Below are positions 32,669 to 44,302 of a DNA stretch of 64,000 nt, one piece after another; the first letter of the stretch is position 1, and each line of letters starts with the position of its first letter. The DNA comes from Hyaloperonospora brassicae (Eukaryota; Oomycota; Peronosporomycetes; Peronosporales; Peronosporaceae). The position numbers and the translations under genes were made by a program. Below the pieces are notes generated by a model. The model was not told the origin of the DNA, searched no databases, and saw only the letters and a list, made by a program, of their open reading frames with translations. The stretch covers positions 1 through 64,000 of the forward strand of contig CANTFL010001207.1 of the NCBI GenBank assembly GCA_947650285.1. The letters run 5' to 3'.

Positions 32669-34988
32669 ACTCGCTGCATTGCCATGGGTCCCGTGGCAGC
32701 ATACAATGTAGGAGTGCTTTGTGTGTTTTACATTGGTGCTTGCGGTGCCAAGAAGGAACTTTGGTTGACGAACGTGTCGTGATATAAGACGGCACCTTGT
32801 CGGCATGTTTTGCTATCAATTGGAGCCGCTGAATCTGTTTTGCTACCACCGTCAAGAGAATCTGTGTACTGCACGACTCGATGATGTGTCACAAAGTCTT
32901 TGATGTACACCATCAGCTCTCGCTCGCGGGTGAATCGACCATGGCACAAATTGGCCCCGCAAAATGATCGTGAAAGCTGGGCGAACTAAAACAGAGTAGA
33001 GGTCATTAACGCCTATGGATTACGTTTGTTCAGTCGCACGACTACTTTGCTACATTCTGTGTACAGTTAGGCTACATTTGGTACGAGTCGACGCGTCTGG
33101 CCCTTCGCAACTCATAACACCGTCCCAAGCAGCTGAAAGCTGCGTTCATTCGAGAAGCTGCGCCTCGTTTGAATGCCGCACCGAGTTCTCTCGGTGACTG
33201 AACTTGATGTCTTACCTGGCCATGCAGGTCTTCTGCCACGCGCTTACATGATCGACTTAAAATGTTACTGTAGTTTGCTTGAGCGCTCTATCGGTACATA
33301 AGAAGGGAAGGTAGATCCTTCGTAGCTTGTACTTAGTTGCAACTGACAACATTTTTGTAAGTTCCGTGCTCGTAAGCTCTTCGAGAACTTAATAAGCAAT
33401 GGCTGTCCATCAGTGTCTTGCCGAGACGGAGACGTAGCTAGTTCAATTGCAGTAGTGAAGTAAGAACGCGCAGCTAAGGCTTACTATTTGTTTAACGGTG
33501 GCTTACACAAAATCCTACAACATAGATGCCGCCTAAGCAACACGACTGGTCGCACGACAATATTTCGTGGGCAATCACTAAGAATACGGTGTCGTGTCGA
33601 AGCCAATGCATTTGCATGTGTGGACGAAGTCATATCGTCTTGCGGCTCGCGAAATCGAAATCGATAAAAGGAAATACTCTATCTTGCGCACCAATTTTGT
33701 TCCTTGACAAGGTACGTACAAACTTTCCGTCAAGATGCTGTGTGCATCACAGTGCGCCTGTTTAACTAGCGCTTCACCGTGGCACTCAGACAGAAGTGTT
33801 TCGCGATATTACATGCACTTTGTGATGAAAGCGTTATAGTCTGTTGCAAAGCGGACAAAAATGAATCGTTAAAATGCGTCAAAACGACGAGGTCGCCGAG
33901 AGCACCGTGATCGTAAATTAATCCAGGCAGACGGGTCTAGTCCGTCGAGGGGTAACATGCTAATAGCATCATGACTAGTTGGTTCCGAACAGCACGACAT
34001 GAACAAGAGAGTTACTTATCGCTATTTCGCTTCTGCAGTGAATCTTACACGCGTTCGGATTGGTTCGAGCATTGTGTATATTTCACGCTGGTTTTGTCTA
34101 TCTGATAGCTAAATTTTCAATTTAATCTTCTCTTTTGTGGCCTATGGCTAACGAACGGTACCGGATTCTTCACTCGTAGCTTTTCCAATTGTGGTGATGA
34201 AGAAGCAAACGCTTTGTAACTTTATCTGTATATTTTATCTGTTGCTTGCTTAAACGGTTGCTGTTCTCGATGACACGATACTAATGTTGAGCGTCGGTGC
34301 CATGATATACCTCACTTCTCGGCAATACAAGTGACGCTCCCCTGATGGGAGAGGGTACACATCGAATCTTGAATGCATATGTTTGTATCAAGTTTGATAG
34401 TTCGCTCCAATGGGATCGCCCATTGCAACGGTCAGCATCTACAGATATTTGTAGCACGCACATTTTCTCAGCGTGTCAGTTCTTTACCGACATAGATGGT
34501 GTAAAGCCGTATTTGTACCCCGCAATCGATTCTGAGTCTGTTGCACTTGTTATTAAACATATCAGTGTAGAAGTAGCAACGAGCACAGTCATCCTAGGTT
34601 ATGTACACACAGCTATTTTGGACGTCATCACCCCGTGCTCAAACTAAATCCACTACGCAATGATACATTTACTCGGACCTGCTTGAAGCTGCTATAGCAA
34701 TCTACGACACCTTGAAACAAACTTTTCTAGCACTTGACGAAAAGGTGCTGCTCGCGGCAAACGCTTGACAGGTGGTACCGATGATGATGGATATGACATC
34801 AACTAACCAGAAGCTTTTCATCTCGCATCCAATTATTTCGTATTGGGGTGAATGACCGAATGCTCATTTGCGCCCAACTTTCTTAAACTACGGCAAATAG
34901 AGACATGCTGATACATTCGCATTCCCCTGTCAAACAAGATACGTTTAGCGATCGGATCCCAAACGATCGTCCCCTGCCAAGCGACGCC
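32669..34988. other. Intergenic region downstream of the cathepsin gene
   Basis: The first few hundred bases should hold the 3' untranslated region. Open frames at 33526-33765 and 34345-34647 (plus) have no recognised domain. Composition becomes more AT-rich towards 34 kb. No repeat was seen. Confidence 0.5.
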
Positions 34989-35757
34989 ATGGACCTCTCT
35001 ATCCTGAACGACGCTGCTGCTGCCTCCAAAGCCGAGAATCGATCTTCACAGTTTGGTCAGAAGCTGTTGCAGTGCTGCAGCTCGAGGCGATGGGTGACAG
35101 AAATGGTAACCAAATTCCCTGTCCGAGATATCGAGGAACTGTACCAGGCAGCCGATGCAGCAGACGCCGCCTTGACACGAGACGATTGGCTCGAAGCGTT
35201 CGCAGCACATCCAAAGGCTCGTTGTACTGATAATTGAGCGTAGTTGCTGGGGCCTGAGGAGTTTTACGTGGTAGTGAGGCTGACACTTCGATTTTGTATT
35301 GCGAAACCAGATCGGGCGCGCAAAACAGCCAATTCGAGTGTGGGAAGCTCAGGAACAAAAGGTTGTGGACGTGCATCTGCTGCGCCATTATCCACACTCT
35401 TACCACCACTGTGGTAACGGTCAATGATGCTGACGGATGTGATTGGTTGCGTGGTGAAGGCAACGAAGGATGCGGATGAAGACTTGCTCGATCGCTTCGA
35501 GGAATTGAATGATGCGTACTACAATAAGTTCGGGTACGTGTTTAGGTTGCGCCGGGTCTTCTGTAGATACTGTAAATTGGTGTGGGTGTTGCCGCAGGTA
35601 CATCTACATTGTCTGTGCGACGGGGAAGACCGCTCCCGAGATGCTCCGCATTCTGGAATATCGCATGGAAAACGGTGTTGAAGAAGAGCTTGCCGTGGCT
35701 GCAGCAGAGCAGAGCAAGATTACGAAGCTCCGCCTGAAGAAGCTGATTCAAGGGTAA
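34989..35757 (+). CDS. URAD: OHCU decarboxylase (urate degradation), 4 exons
   Basis: The enzyme decarboxylates 2-oxo-4-hydroxy-4-carboxy-5-ureidoimidazoline to S-allantoin, the third step from urate. Exons 34989-35216, 35311-35370, 35460-35533 and 35598-35757 join to 173 residues, the usual length. Family features: LN at residues 6-7, RWV at 34-36, DWLEAFAAHP and K ending exon 1, IG starting exon 2 (the HPxIG active-site signature crosses the intron), WEAQEQKVVD, ELNDAYYNKFG, YIYIVCATGK and KITKLRLKKL. Intron 1 (94 bp) has donor AAG|GC and acceptor CCAG; intron 2 (89 bp) GTGCAT...TGAAG; intron 3 (64 bp) GTACGT...CGCAG. The reading frame is kept over all junctions only with these sites. Confidence 0.9.
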
Positions 35758-37336
35758 GCTCATGTCACGCATACATGCACTCATTGTAGCCATGTGATGG
35801 CATTTCAAATGCGGCTGGGCTCGTTGGATACATTTGTTGCAGATTGCAGCAGATTGCTTGATTCGGAACATAGATTCATGAGCTTTGTCAAACAGTTTCT
35901 GCAACTCTCAGACACTAACTAGAAGGGAGGCAGACATTGCGTGCAAAGATCAGGCACGATATTGACATTGCAACTTACGCTCATGATATCTAACCACTTC
36001 GCAGTAACGCGTTAGCCATAATTCAGCAGCGCGTTGAGACGACAAGGCGGCTTTTTGAACATGTCGTACTCTTGACTGCTTAGCATCGTGGAAAGAGAGC
36101 TCGAGTGTAAGCAAGACTCAACAAGATTATCAGAACAAACTCCGAAGCTGCATCGGGGCTTCAAACGAGACGATATCGTCAATTGTTTAGGGGCACCCAC
36201 TCACGCACGCACATGCATCCGCTCTTCTTCTCTGATCCGTACATCTATGCGGCATAAGACACAACTATCATTAGTTAATGCTAGCGTGTAAACATCTCAT
36301 CGGCTGTCTTTCCTTACCAAGGCCGTCGTTTTTATTCTAATTGCCACGAGTCATTCGACACAGTGCAGCCTGAACGGAATGTCGCATGATGTGGTCATCG
36401 TAGTTGTATCTTCTTGATCAAGTGTACGCAACGTTGCATGCAACTGTGCGCCCAGTTTTCAAACAAGGGCTCTGGGCAGATTAAAAGATTGACATCAACG
36501 GGCAGCGGTGGAGGAATCGACAGAACGATGCGAGCACAAGCGCTGTGATCGCATCACCTTCTTCGCGGCAGCACAAAAGATCCGTTGTTTGTGAAGTGAT
36601 CGAATACTCCAACGAACGCATGAAATTGTTGCTCAGGAACAGGCAGATGGGGTAGAGTTTACTTGGCTTGAAGTGACCCTTCAGACCAGGAGGTCATGAA
36701 TGACTTGGCGTCAGAGATCCGGCAGTTTCGTCACCAGAACATCATGATTACCAAAACAACTCATTCATTCGGATGAGCGGTGATCGCGTACCCGTTTGAG
36801 GTCTGGACAAGGTCATTTGAGAGCTCTGCTCATTAGGGTCTACATTGTAAATGTTGATGAAGATGACGGCAAAGCATCTCTTTCCGTTTGGCTGCTAAAG
36901 CACAGCAAATAATGAGTCAGCTCAGAAACTGGCAATAGTAGGCGCATACTGAGCGACGGTGATAACATCGCAGCAGGTGAGGGGTACGATCAAGGCTAGT
37001 TGAGCTTACCAGATTGCACAAAAAGGGATAATCAAAGCTGTTTGTACGTTGGTCTCAGCAGGAAATAGGAAGAGGTTCATCGTCACACTAAAGTTAGAAT
37101 GGCCATCCTTCGATCAGCCCATTATTCAGCTTTTACAGGATTGCCATTGTGCGAGATCGGGATCGAATATCTATCCAGTTCGAGAGGTTCGTCGTTGCAG
37201 CAGCATGAGCTCAGGCAGGTTCGACCGCATATCAACTACCAGCGACACGTTCACGATCAAGCGAAAGAGCCCATCTGAAGCACAACGACAAATATCTCCT
37301 TTCGAACCGCACAACTGACTTGACACGCACGTCGTC
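35758..37336. other. Intergenic region between URAD and UAP1
   Basis: The plus strand near 36010-36085 reads ALAIIQQRVETTRRLFEHVV, a protein-like piece ending in a stop, possibly a remnant of another gene. The rest shows no recognised gene. The last 200 bases before 37337 should hold the UAP1 promoter; no TATA or CCAAT box was identified with confidence. Confidence 0.4.
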
Positions 37337-39068
37337 ATGCCGCACGTCTCAGCAGAGTTGGCACGCAAACTGCGCGCAGCTGGCCAAGGCCACGTGCTCA
37401 AGGCACGACTTAGTATTGCCACTTCATTTCAGTGTACCTCATTGTGACTTCGGAAGCGATTACTAAGTGAGGCGATAAACCGATTGTGTAGTTCGATGAC
37501 GCGGGTGACCTTTCGGCTCTCGAGGCGCAGAGACTGTCGGAAGAGGTGTGTTGTAGTGAGCATACAAGTAACACGTGTAACGTCAACTGAATATGATGTG
37601 CTGTTGTGCTGAAATGAGTGAAGCTCGAAGAACTCGATCTGGAGCGCCTGCAGCGCATGTTCCAAGCGTCGACGCAAGTAAAGGTGGTTGAAAAGGGAAA
37701 TATTGAGCCTCTGGTGGACTACGATCTGCTGGAACAATGTTCGGGTGAGGACAAACAGCGATGGGTACACCTCGGCATGGAAGCAATCAGTCGAGGACAA
37801 GTGTGTGCTTTGGTGTTGAGTGGCGGTCAAGGCACGCGACTTGGCTTTGCGGGTCCCAAAGGCATGTACGACATTGGACTACCGTCGGGGAAGTGTCTTT
37901 TCCAGCTGTTTGCTGAGAGGCTGTTGGCTCTGGAGCTTCTAGCAGCAAAGCAGTTCCCGACACGTCTCCGAAGTGAGATTCGACTTCCATTCTTCGTGAT
38001 GACCAGCAAGATGAATCACGACACGACTGTCGCGTACTTTCGAAAGCATGACTTCTTTGGACTGAACGAGTCGCAGATGTTTTTCTTTTCACAAGGCACT
38101 CTGCCGTGCTTTACGATCGATGGAAAACTGATTCTGGAGAGTGCGTGTAAGCTGGCGACAGCGTCGGACGGTAATGGTGGCGTCTACAAAGCTCTTCAGT
38201 CTAGTGGAGCGCTTGCTGAACTGCAAACGCGTGGTGTGAAGTACTTGCACGTCTTCTCTGTGGACAATGCATTGTGCAAGGCGGCCGATCCGACTTTTAT
38301 CGGGTACTGCATCGACAAGCAAGCTGATTGTGGTAACAAGGTGGTCTGGAAGACGCGACCCGATGACTGCGTCGGTGTCTTGGCAAAACGAAATGACCGT
38401 TTCTGCGTCATCGAGTACTCGGAGATTGACCGTGACATGGCCGAGCGTGTGGATCCTCGCACAGGCAAGTTGGTGTTCGGAGCAGCCAACATTTGCAATC
38501 ACTTCTACACGATGTACGTCTTTCTTTTGTTTCCAACGAAGAATGGTCTTAACAACGCCTAACGCCATGATGTATGTGTAGTGATTTCTTGGTGCGCGTG
38601 GTGCTCCCAGCATCGAGTCTCCAGTACCACGTGGCTCACAAAAAGGTGCCTATGGCTGACGATACCGGAGCAACGTATGCTCCTACGAGCAACTCGGGCA
38701 TCAAACTGGAGGCTTTCATTTTCGACGTCTTCCCGCTATCGTCGCGCATGGCGGTGCTTTCTGTGCCTCGCGAGACTGAGTTTGCGCCGGTCAAAAACCC
38801 TCCTGGAGACCCTATTGACTCGCCTGACAGTGCTCGTCAACTGATGCACGATGGAGGGAAAGCGTGGCTACTCGCAGCGGCTACCGCGACTCTGACTGCC
38901 CGCGAGGCTGACAAGTTTGCGCACGAGGTGTTGGACAAATCTGGATACATTGAGATCTCGCCACTGGTCTCGTATAGCGGTGAAGGATTAGAGGTGTGTG
39001 TGAAATCCCTGATGGAGGAGGGTGTACCTCAGCAGATCATTCGGCTGGAGACGAACTCAACACCCTGA
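37337..39068 (+). CDS. UAP1: UDP-N-acetylglucosamine pyrophosphorylase, 4 exons
   Basis: It makes UDP-GlcNAc from UTP and GlcNAc-1-phosphate in the cytosol, the donor for chitin, N-glycans and GPI anchors. Exons 37337-37402, 37492-37545, 37624-38513 and 38582-39068 join to 498 residues. Exon 1 gives the typical N-terminal ARKLRAAGQGHVLK, exon 2 FDDAGDLSALEAQRLSEE and exon 3 LEELDLERLQ. The nucleotide-binding loop LSGGQGTRLG with PKGMYDIGLPSGK starts at about residue 106. Other family motifs are FFVMTSKMNHDTT, FFSQGTLPCF, GNGGVYKAL, VDNALCKAADP and NSGIKLEAFIFDVFP. Intron 1 (89 bp) has donor AAG|GC; intron 2 (78 bp) GTGTGT...GTGAAG; intron 3 (68 bp) GTACGT...TGTAG. Exon 4 keeps frame to the TGA at 39066. 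Confidence 0.93.
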
Positions 39069-39859
39069 AGAACGCGCTTGTGCTACCTCAGACTTGGCTG
39101 ACAGTATGGTGTCAATTGGTTGCCAAGGAATAGTAAGAGCTGGTTGATGAGTGCACGTGTGACTGTCAAGAACGAGAAGCCTGATGTCGCCTGTGGGATT
39201 CTGCTTTCTTTGACCAGAGCGACGGTCTCGAGTGGATAACGTGCTCGAAGTATCTACTTCAGTGCCTCGTTGTTCGTGGACGAGACCAACAAAGACGCTA
39301 CGACAATAAAGCAGCGATTGCATGTGCACGCAAAGCAATAATTTGATTCTTCTACCGCTCAACCAGCTACGGGAGCATCAAGTTCTAGCAGCACTACGAC
39401 AACTCGCCACTCCAGTCGAGCAGCGCCAGCACTTGCGTCCCCCTCGTCAGCACACTGTCCACAACCGACGCCGCTGTCGTCCTTCGCACTAGTGTCGTCC
39501 CCGCCAGTCCAGACGAGCCTCAGACGCCGCCACCAACGCCGCCGCTTCCAACGACGTCGCCCACGCTCCAGTCCAAAGCCGCGTCGCCAGCCACTCGAAC
39601 CAAAATGAAGAAAAATCAAATCACAACGCAAATGGTCTCGAGCAGTGAACAAACAACAACAGAGGGAATGGGGCGTACACAAAGGCACCGGATAAAGGGA
39701 CCACCCACAGCAGCTGCAGCAGCCACCAGAGCCACGCACGCACACAAGACACGTCCAGGCACGCCTGCAGCCTCTGGGCACGCGTCGGCCCTCCTGTCAC
39801 GGTATCGCTCACATCCTGCATCCGCTTCCGTCCCTCCCATCCGCGTCCGTCGCGCTGCT
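39069..39859. other. Convergent 3' region of UAP1 and the SR-protein gene
   Basis: The two genes end facing each other. Open frames here (39359-39781 minus, 39605-39895 plus) are Arg/Ser/Gly-rich and best explained by the GC-rich, CGCC-rich composition. The 3' untranslated regions of both genes should lie here. Confidence 0.5.
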
Positions 39860-40831
39860 CTACTCGTCCGCCTTCCGTTCCTCCTGTGCCGCTGATTCAG
39901 CCGCACTGTCGTCCTTTTCGCTTCGCATCTCGTCGTCGTCGTCGTCAACGCCGCCGTCCTTTGTCTTCGACGCATCGTCCGTCGTCGTCTCCTGCTTGTC
40001 ACACGTACCAGCAGTTTCGGCACTAAGCTCGGCTTCCTTACCGTCCTTGTCCTGCTTGTCCTGCTTGTCCTCACGGTCCCCACTGTCGCTCCTCTCGTCC
40101 GCCCTGCGCTCCTCGTCGTCGTCGTCGATCGAGCGACTGCGTCGGCTCTTCTTCGATCGGCCATCGGCTTCTCGGCTCCTGTCTTCGCTGCTGCGGCTGC
40201 GACTGCGCTTCTTGCTCGAGCGGCGCGCGGACCGACTGCGACTCCGCGAGCGACTGCGACTGCGGCTCTGGCTGCGGCCTCCGCGACTGCCTTTGGCGCG
40301 CACCCGCACGAACGCGTTCTCGCTGCGGCCGCGAAACTCCGTGTCGTCCAGTTTCTCCACGGCGTACTTGAGGTCGCGCTTGTTGCTGAACTCGACGACG
40401 CCGCCGCCGTGGCCGTCTACTTCCGTGAACACCACGTCCCCCGCTTTGCGCATAAAGTCCTTGAGGTCCTGCCACGACACGCGCGGCGGGAGGTTCGAGA
40501 CCGTGACGGTGAAGTCGCCCGACCCGCGAATGTTGCGCGGGTAGCGGGTCGCCGACCCACGGGCCGACAGGTCGCATCCCGCGTCGCGCCGCCCGCCGTT
40601 CGCGAGTTCGACCCGCAGACGCGCCCCGTCGTAGTCGTAGCCATCGCGCCCGCGGATCGCGTCGTCGGCGTCGCGCGCGTCTTCAAAGTCGACAAACGCA
40701 AACGCGGGCGGCCGCGAGGGGAACTTGACGTCAATGTCGCGGATGCGGCCGTACTTGTAGAAAATGTCTTCGACTTCGCGCGTGCGGACGTCCATGGGCA
40801 AGTTGCCCACGTAGATGCGCGTGCCGGACAT
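39860..40831 (-). CDS. SR splicing factor, SRSF1 (SF2/ASF) type
   Basis: 323 residues, single exon. The ATG at 40831 directly starts the first RRM (GTRIYVGNL); the longer frame upstream runs through a GA microsatellite and is not used. RRM1 (about 4-80) has RNP2 IYVGNL and RNP1 AFAFVDF. A Gly/Arg hinge follows. RRM2 (about 108-180) is the pseudo-RRM type with SWQDLKDFM, diagnostic of the SRSF1 family. An RS domain (about 190-240) is followed by a long acidic Lys/Asp/Glu tail that the animal proteins lack. It would act in the nucleus in splice-site choice; RS serines are likely targets of SR kinases. Confidence 0.95.
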   Translation of the reverse strand: MSGTRIYVGNLPMDVRTREVEDIFYKYGRIRDIDVKFPSRPPAFAFVDFEDARDADDAIRGRDGYDYDGARLRVELANGGRRDAGCDLSARGSATRYPRNIRGSGDFTVTVSNLPPRVSWQDLKDFMRKAGDVVFTEVDGHGGGVVEFSNKRDLKYAVEKLDDTEFRGRSENAFVRVRAKGSRGGRSQSRSRSRSRSRSRSARRSSKKRSRSRSSEDRSREADGRSKKSRRSRSIDDDDEERRADERSDSGDREDKQDKQDKDGKEAELSAETAGTCDKQETTTDDASKTKDGGVDDDDDEMRSEKDDSAAESAAQEERKADE

Positions 40832-40842
40832 GAGGCGATCGA

Positions 40843-40846
<4 letters not shown>

Positions 40847-40896
<50 letters not shown>
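40847..40896. repeat. (GA)25 microsatellite in the 5' leader of the SR gene
   Basis: A 50-bp run of GA on the plus strand, (TC)n in the sense of the gene, begins 16 bases before its start codon. In the transcript it would be a (UC)n pyrimidine tract immediately upstream of the AUG. Confidence 0.97.
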
Positions 40897-40899
<3 letters not shown>

Positions 40900-43800
40900 A
40901 GAAGAGGGAACGATAAGGTGCCTGTCGTACGGGGGACTCTGTTCTCGACGCGGCGGGCACTAGTACTAGTGCAAGTGCTGGGGCTGTACCTGTCGGGTAC
41001 GTACGATACACAGTCGGAGACGGAATGGGGTCGACGGCGGAAGACCAGTCGAATGGAGAGACGGGTCGGGTCGGGTCAAGTCGGTTCGGGTCGGGCAGCA
41101 AAACGCAGCGCCTGAATCGAGTTTGGGAGGTTCGAGGAGGTGGGTTTCGTGGCGGACGACGAGGAACGTGGTGGCGGGCAGCTGCTGCGTCTGTTGATAA
41201 CCTCTGTGAATAAGTATTACGTAGAGTGAAGGCGAGGACGGTAGATTACGGTTGGAGTGTGTATGTGGGTGGGTGGATCGTTGACGAGTCGTGAAGATGG
41301 GTGGGAGGAGAGGAACTAAGCCGTCACTCATATGGGTTATCGATGGACTATGAGTGTCTTGTTGTGGCACAGATAATAGAGAGCTGCATGTTTGGTGCGA
41401 TGAGCCGTTGCGCTGTCGTGCCTTGCTTGACACGCCTTTTCTGGAAAAGACTCGTCAACTGCTCGATGTGAAGCGGGACGGAGCACTTTGCAACGTCACT
41501 GGTCACCCCATATCGCACTATGAACGCACATCCTTCATGATCACGTGATGTGATCATGGCTTCGTCGCTCGAGCACTCGTAGGCTCTATCAGTAAGAAAC
41601 GCATGTTTTGACGCGCACATTGATGGCGCACTTGACGGTATAAGTCGGCTGAAATTGAGTCAACTAAAGCTACGATCTGTGCCAAGTCTTGACTATCCGA
41701 TCATCATATAGCATTCGAAAGCAAATAATGTCGATACCAAACGATTTCGACTTCTCCGCCTCGATCTGAGTGAGCGATTCTGGAGACCCATGCAGATGCG
41801 ATTCCCACTTACGATTATCCTTCATTGTACATCATGCAGTGGTACCATCGTGAGGGCTACAGCATTGTGGCCAATGGCATAGTGTACTAGCGATATGTAC
41901 TATACGAGCGAACATACACTACCTTACGTCTTTCATATACATGGTCGTATTTCTTCACTCTCTTTTTATTTGATTACCTCAAGCCGCTTTTTATATCTTT
42001 CCGTTACCACTCACATTGCAAAAAAAGATGATATGCGTTGACGCTTAAGCGTAGCTTACAGTGCACAAGTAATATGTTACTTCGAATGTTACACTCAACT
42101 TTATATCATAGGATTTGTCGTTGAAGAAGTGCCTCGGCCTGGTAGTAATGTGCGTGTAGACGATTAGCAATGCGCGACGTGACGATTACAAATTCATGAC
42201 TACACGATCAGTGGTGCATATCGGGGCGGTCCTAACGCGTGACTACGCGATGTTGCGGATGTGCGGTCAAAGATTACAATAGGCTTAGAGTGGCAAGAAG
42301 AAGTCTGTGAACTAAGAACCTAAGTATGTTCACTTTGCAGTATCACATCTTCGACCGACTCCTTTTATAATGAAGTAATACACGGATGTATACCTGGAAG
42401 TATCATTGTGAAGGAATAGATCAGACAGCGCCGTATATAAATGGCGCGTCAAAAGTGCTGCATTATATGCATCAGGTACGTACCGAGGCGGCATGACATG
42501 ACGTACGGACAAGCGAGATAATCATATAAGTTGAATAGAGCTATTATAAATATGTTGTGCTGTTCAAAAGGCTCATGCAAATGTTTGCTAAGACTTTCTG
42601 TGCCAAGACTACCTGCACGCCGGACGTCGACCTTATTGAATTTGGCAACAGGAGAAAAGAGGCGTTCGGCATACAAAAAAGGTCTGTATAAATTCTAACT
42701 TTCACACACAGATGCACACTTGTCATCAAAACCATATGAACGGTCTTGTGGACCCGATTGTCTGCATTCTTAAATAATGTATCGTTGCTGACTAATTTGT
42801 ACTGTCTTTTACTGTCGACTCTGAATACGAATTCGACAGCACACTTGGTGTTGCGTCTGCGGGGTAGTAAATTCGAGCTTTTGCTTGTTTTTATAATCTT
42901 GAGAAAAATCGCATAATGTATGCTCATGCAACAAGCGTCTTTCGTGCGACCGGAACATAAAAAACTAAAAATCATCCACAGCGACCAGCTGTGAATCCGA
43001 AAGCATCTCATACTTCTACTTAGAGATGGATGTGCTTTCTCACGACATGTTAACGAAGGATGAGCATGTCGAAGATGTATAGGAACCTGCACATAGAACT
43101 ATACGGGATGCGAATGGCGAAGGCTTTCGCTTCTGGCATTCGCATAGAATTGATGAGTAGTTAGTCTTATCGATAATCGGTTTGAATCGTGAGGATCTCA
43201 TGAAACATTTGCAGATTGGTGCACGAAAGTACATGAGCTGTAGGTATGTATAGCAGTAATCTCGGTATCCTTTATCACAGTTCGAACTCATTTGAATACG
43301 ACATACTTAACATAATGGTAAGATATTACGCATCCTGCGAAAAATATGTTGCGTGACATCAAATTTTATGGTTTATTAGAAAATGATTAGTAGTACTTGA
43401 CGGCAGATCCGATACTTGGCAGCTGTCGGATAAGCTCTCTCTCAAACTGCTCAGTAGGTGTTTGTATGAATGCAAACAGCTACATCTTTCTATATATAAA
43501 TTTCGCTCTCGGGTAAGTATATCCTGGTCTTTAGTACATATTACTTATTGCCAATTATGTACATTTTTCTTGTCATTACATATATCATCCGCGAAGAATG
43601 TGGTGCAGTTCATTTCTTGCATATATAGATTAAAAACCATGCAAGATTAAGTAACAAATGAAAAGCTCGACGAAAAAGGACACAACAAAACGTTTAACAA
43701 GAAATACATAAAGGGAGGTCTCAGATGACATATGCAAGTCGACATCAATCACTTCTGACCATTTAAATATGTGTATAGCATTATTTTGCGCAAAATCTTA

Positions 43801-44150
43801 TCGCCACGTACTCAGCTGCAGATGTATATCTTCAGTATTTCTTTTTGCCATCATTATCTCACTTTAAATCTGAGGCGATAGAACCGATTAACTCGCGGTA
43901 TTTGCACTTATTGATCCATGGTTAGCGTCAATGAATGCCTTCACACGAAATATTTCTCTCAAAACGTATTTCTAAATACTTGTACCGATTTTCTTATGCG
44001 GAGGTACCTTTGAAATGGCATAGCACGATATTCTTCCGCAAGTAATCATTTGTCGTATTTGCTTCTGTGTGCTGACCTAAATTGCGTAGTGCACTTGTTA
44101 TATCCGGTCAAGTCGCGTCACTTGATACTGCAGCGCATTCATCATATCGC
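40897..44150. other. SR-gene upstream region, then AT-rich gene-poor DNA
   Basis: 40897-41330 has gene-island composition and should hold the promoter of the SR gene, including repeats of gggtcgggtc / ggttcgggtc near 41065-41095. From about 41.6 kb the DNA is AT-rich. The longest frame is 43092-42544 minus (182 codons without a clear ATG); no domain is recognised and it may be a remnant of an unknown gene. Nothing else was found. Confidence 0.5.
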
Positions 44151-44157
44151 TAATTGT

Positions 44158-44302
44158 CAACTTAAGATCATTACACTTGCTGAGCTTTGCAAAGGATCCC
44201 TTGGTTACGGCGAGTGAATACCGAAAGCGTGAGATCCGACGGAGTATGATCATCTTCCTGCTTTTCGAACTGTATTCGAACTGCGACCTAGAGAGGCGTG
44301 AC
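44158..44302 (+). rRNA. Large-subunit rRNA fragment, strongly diverged
   Basis: Blocks of the LSU 5' domain can be seen in order: ACTTAAG (44160), AAGGATCCCTTGGTTACGG with CGAGTGAAT (about 44193-44219; expected AAGGATTCCCTTAGTAACGG CGAGTGAA), then about 60 bases further CGAACTGCGACCTAGAGAGG CG (about 44277-44298; expected CGAATTGTAGTCTAGAGAGG CG). Order and spacing fit LSU rRNA, but the substitutions at universally conserved places show a dead copy. It overlaps and extends the LSU part seen at 22049-22139. Confidence 0.7.

Noticed and set aside
34989..35757. URAD as a frameshifted pseudogene
   Set aside because: Exons join in frame to 173 residues with all family motifs when a GC donor and an AAG acceptor are allowed.
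39996..40963. Long plus-strand frames opposite the SR-protein gene (Ser/Leu-rich and Arg-rich)
   Set aside because: Antisense images of the RS domain and RRMs; the minus-strand protein has complete RRM motifs.
42544..43092. 182-codon minus-strand frame in AT-rich DNA as a gene
   Set aside because: No ATG at the start, no recognisable domain, basic/hydrophobic composition of chance AT-rich frames; noted only in the stretch entry.
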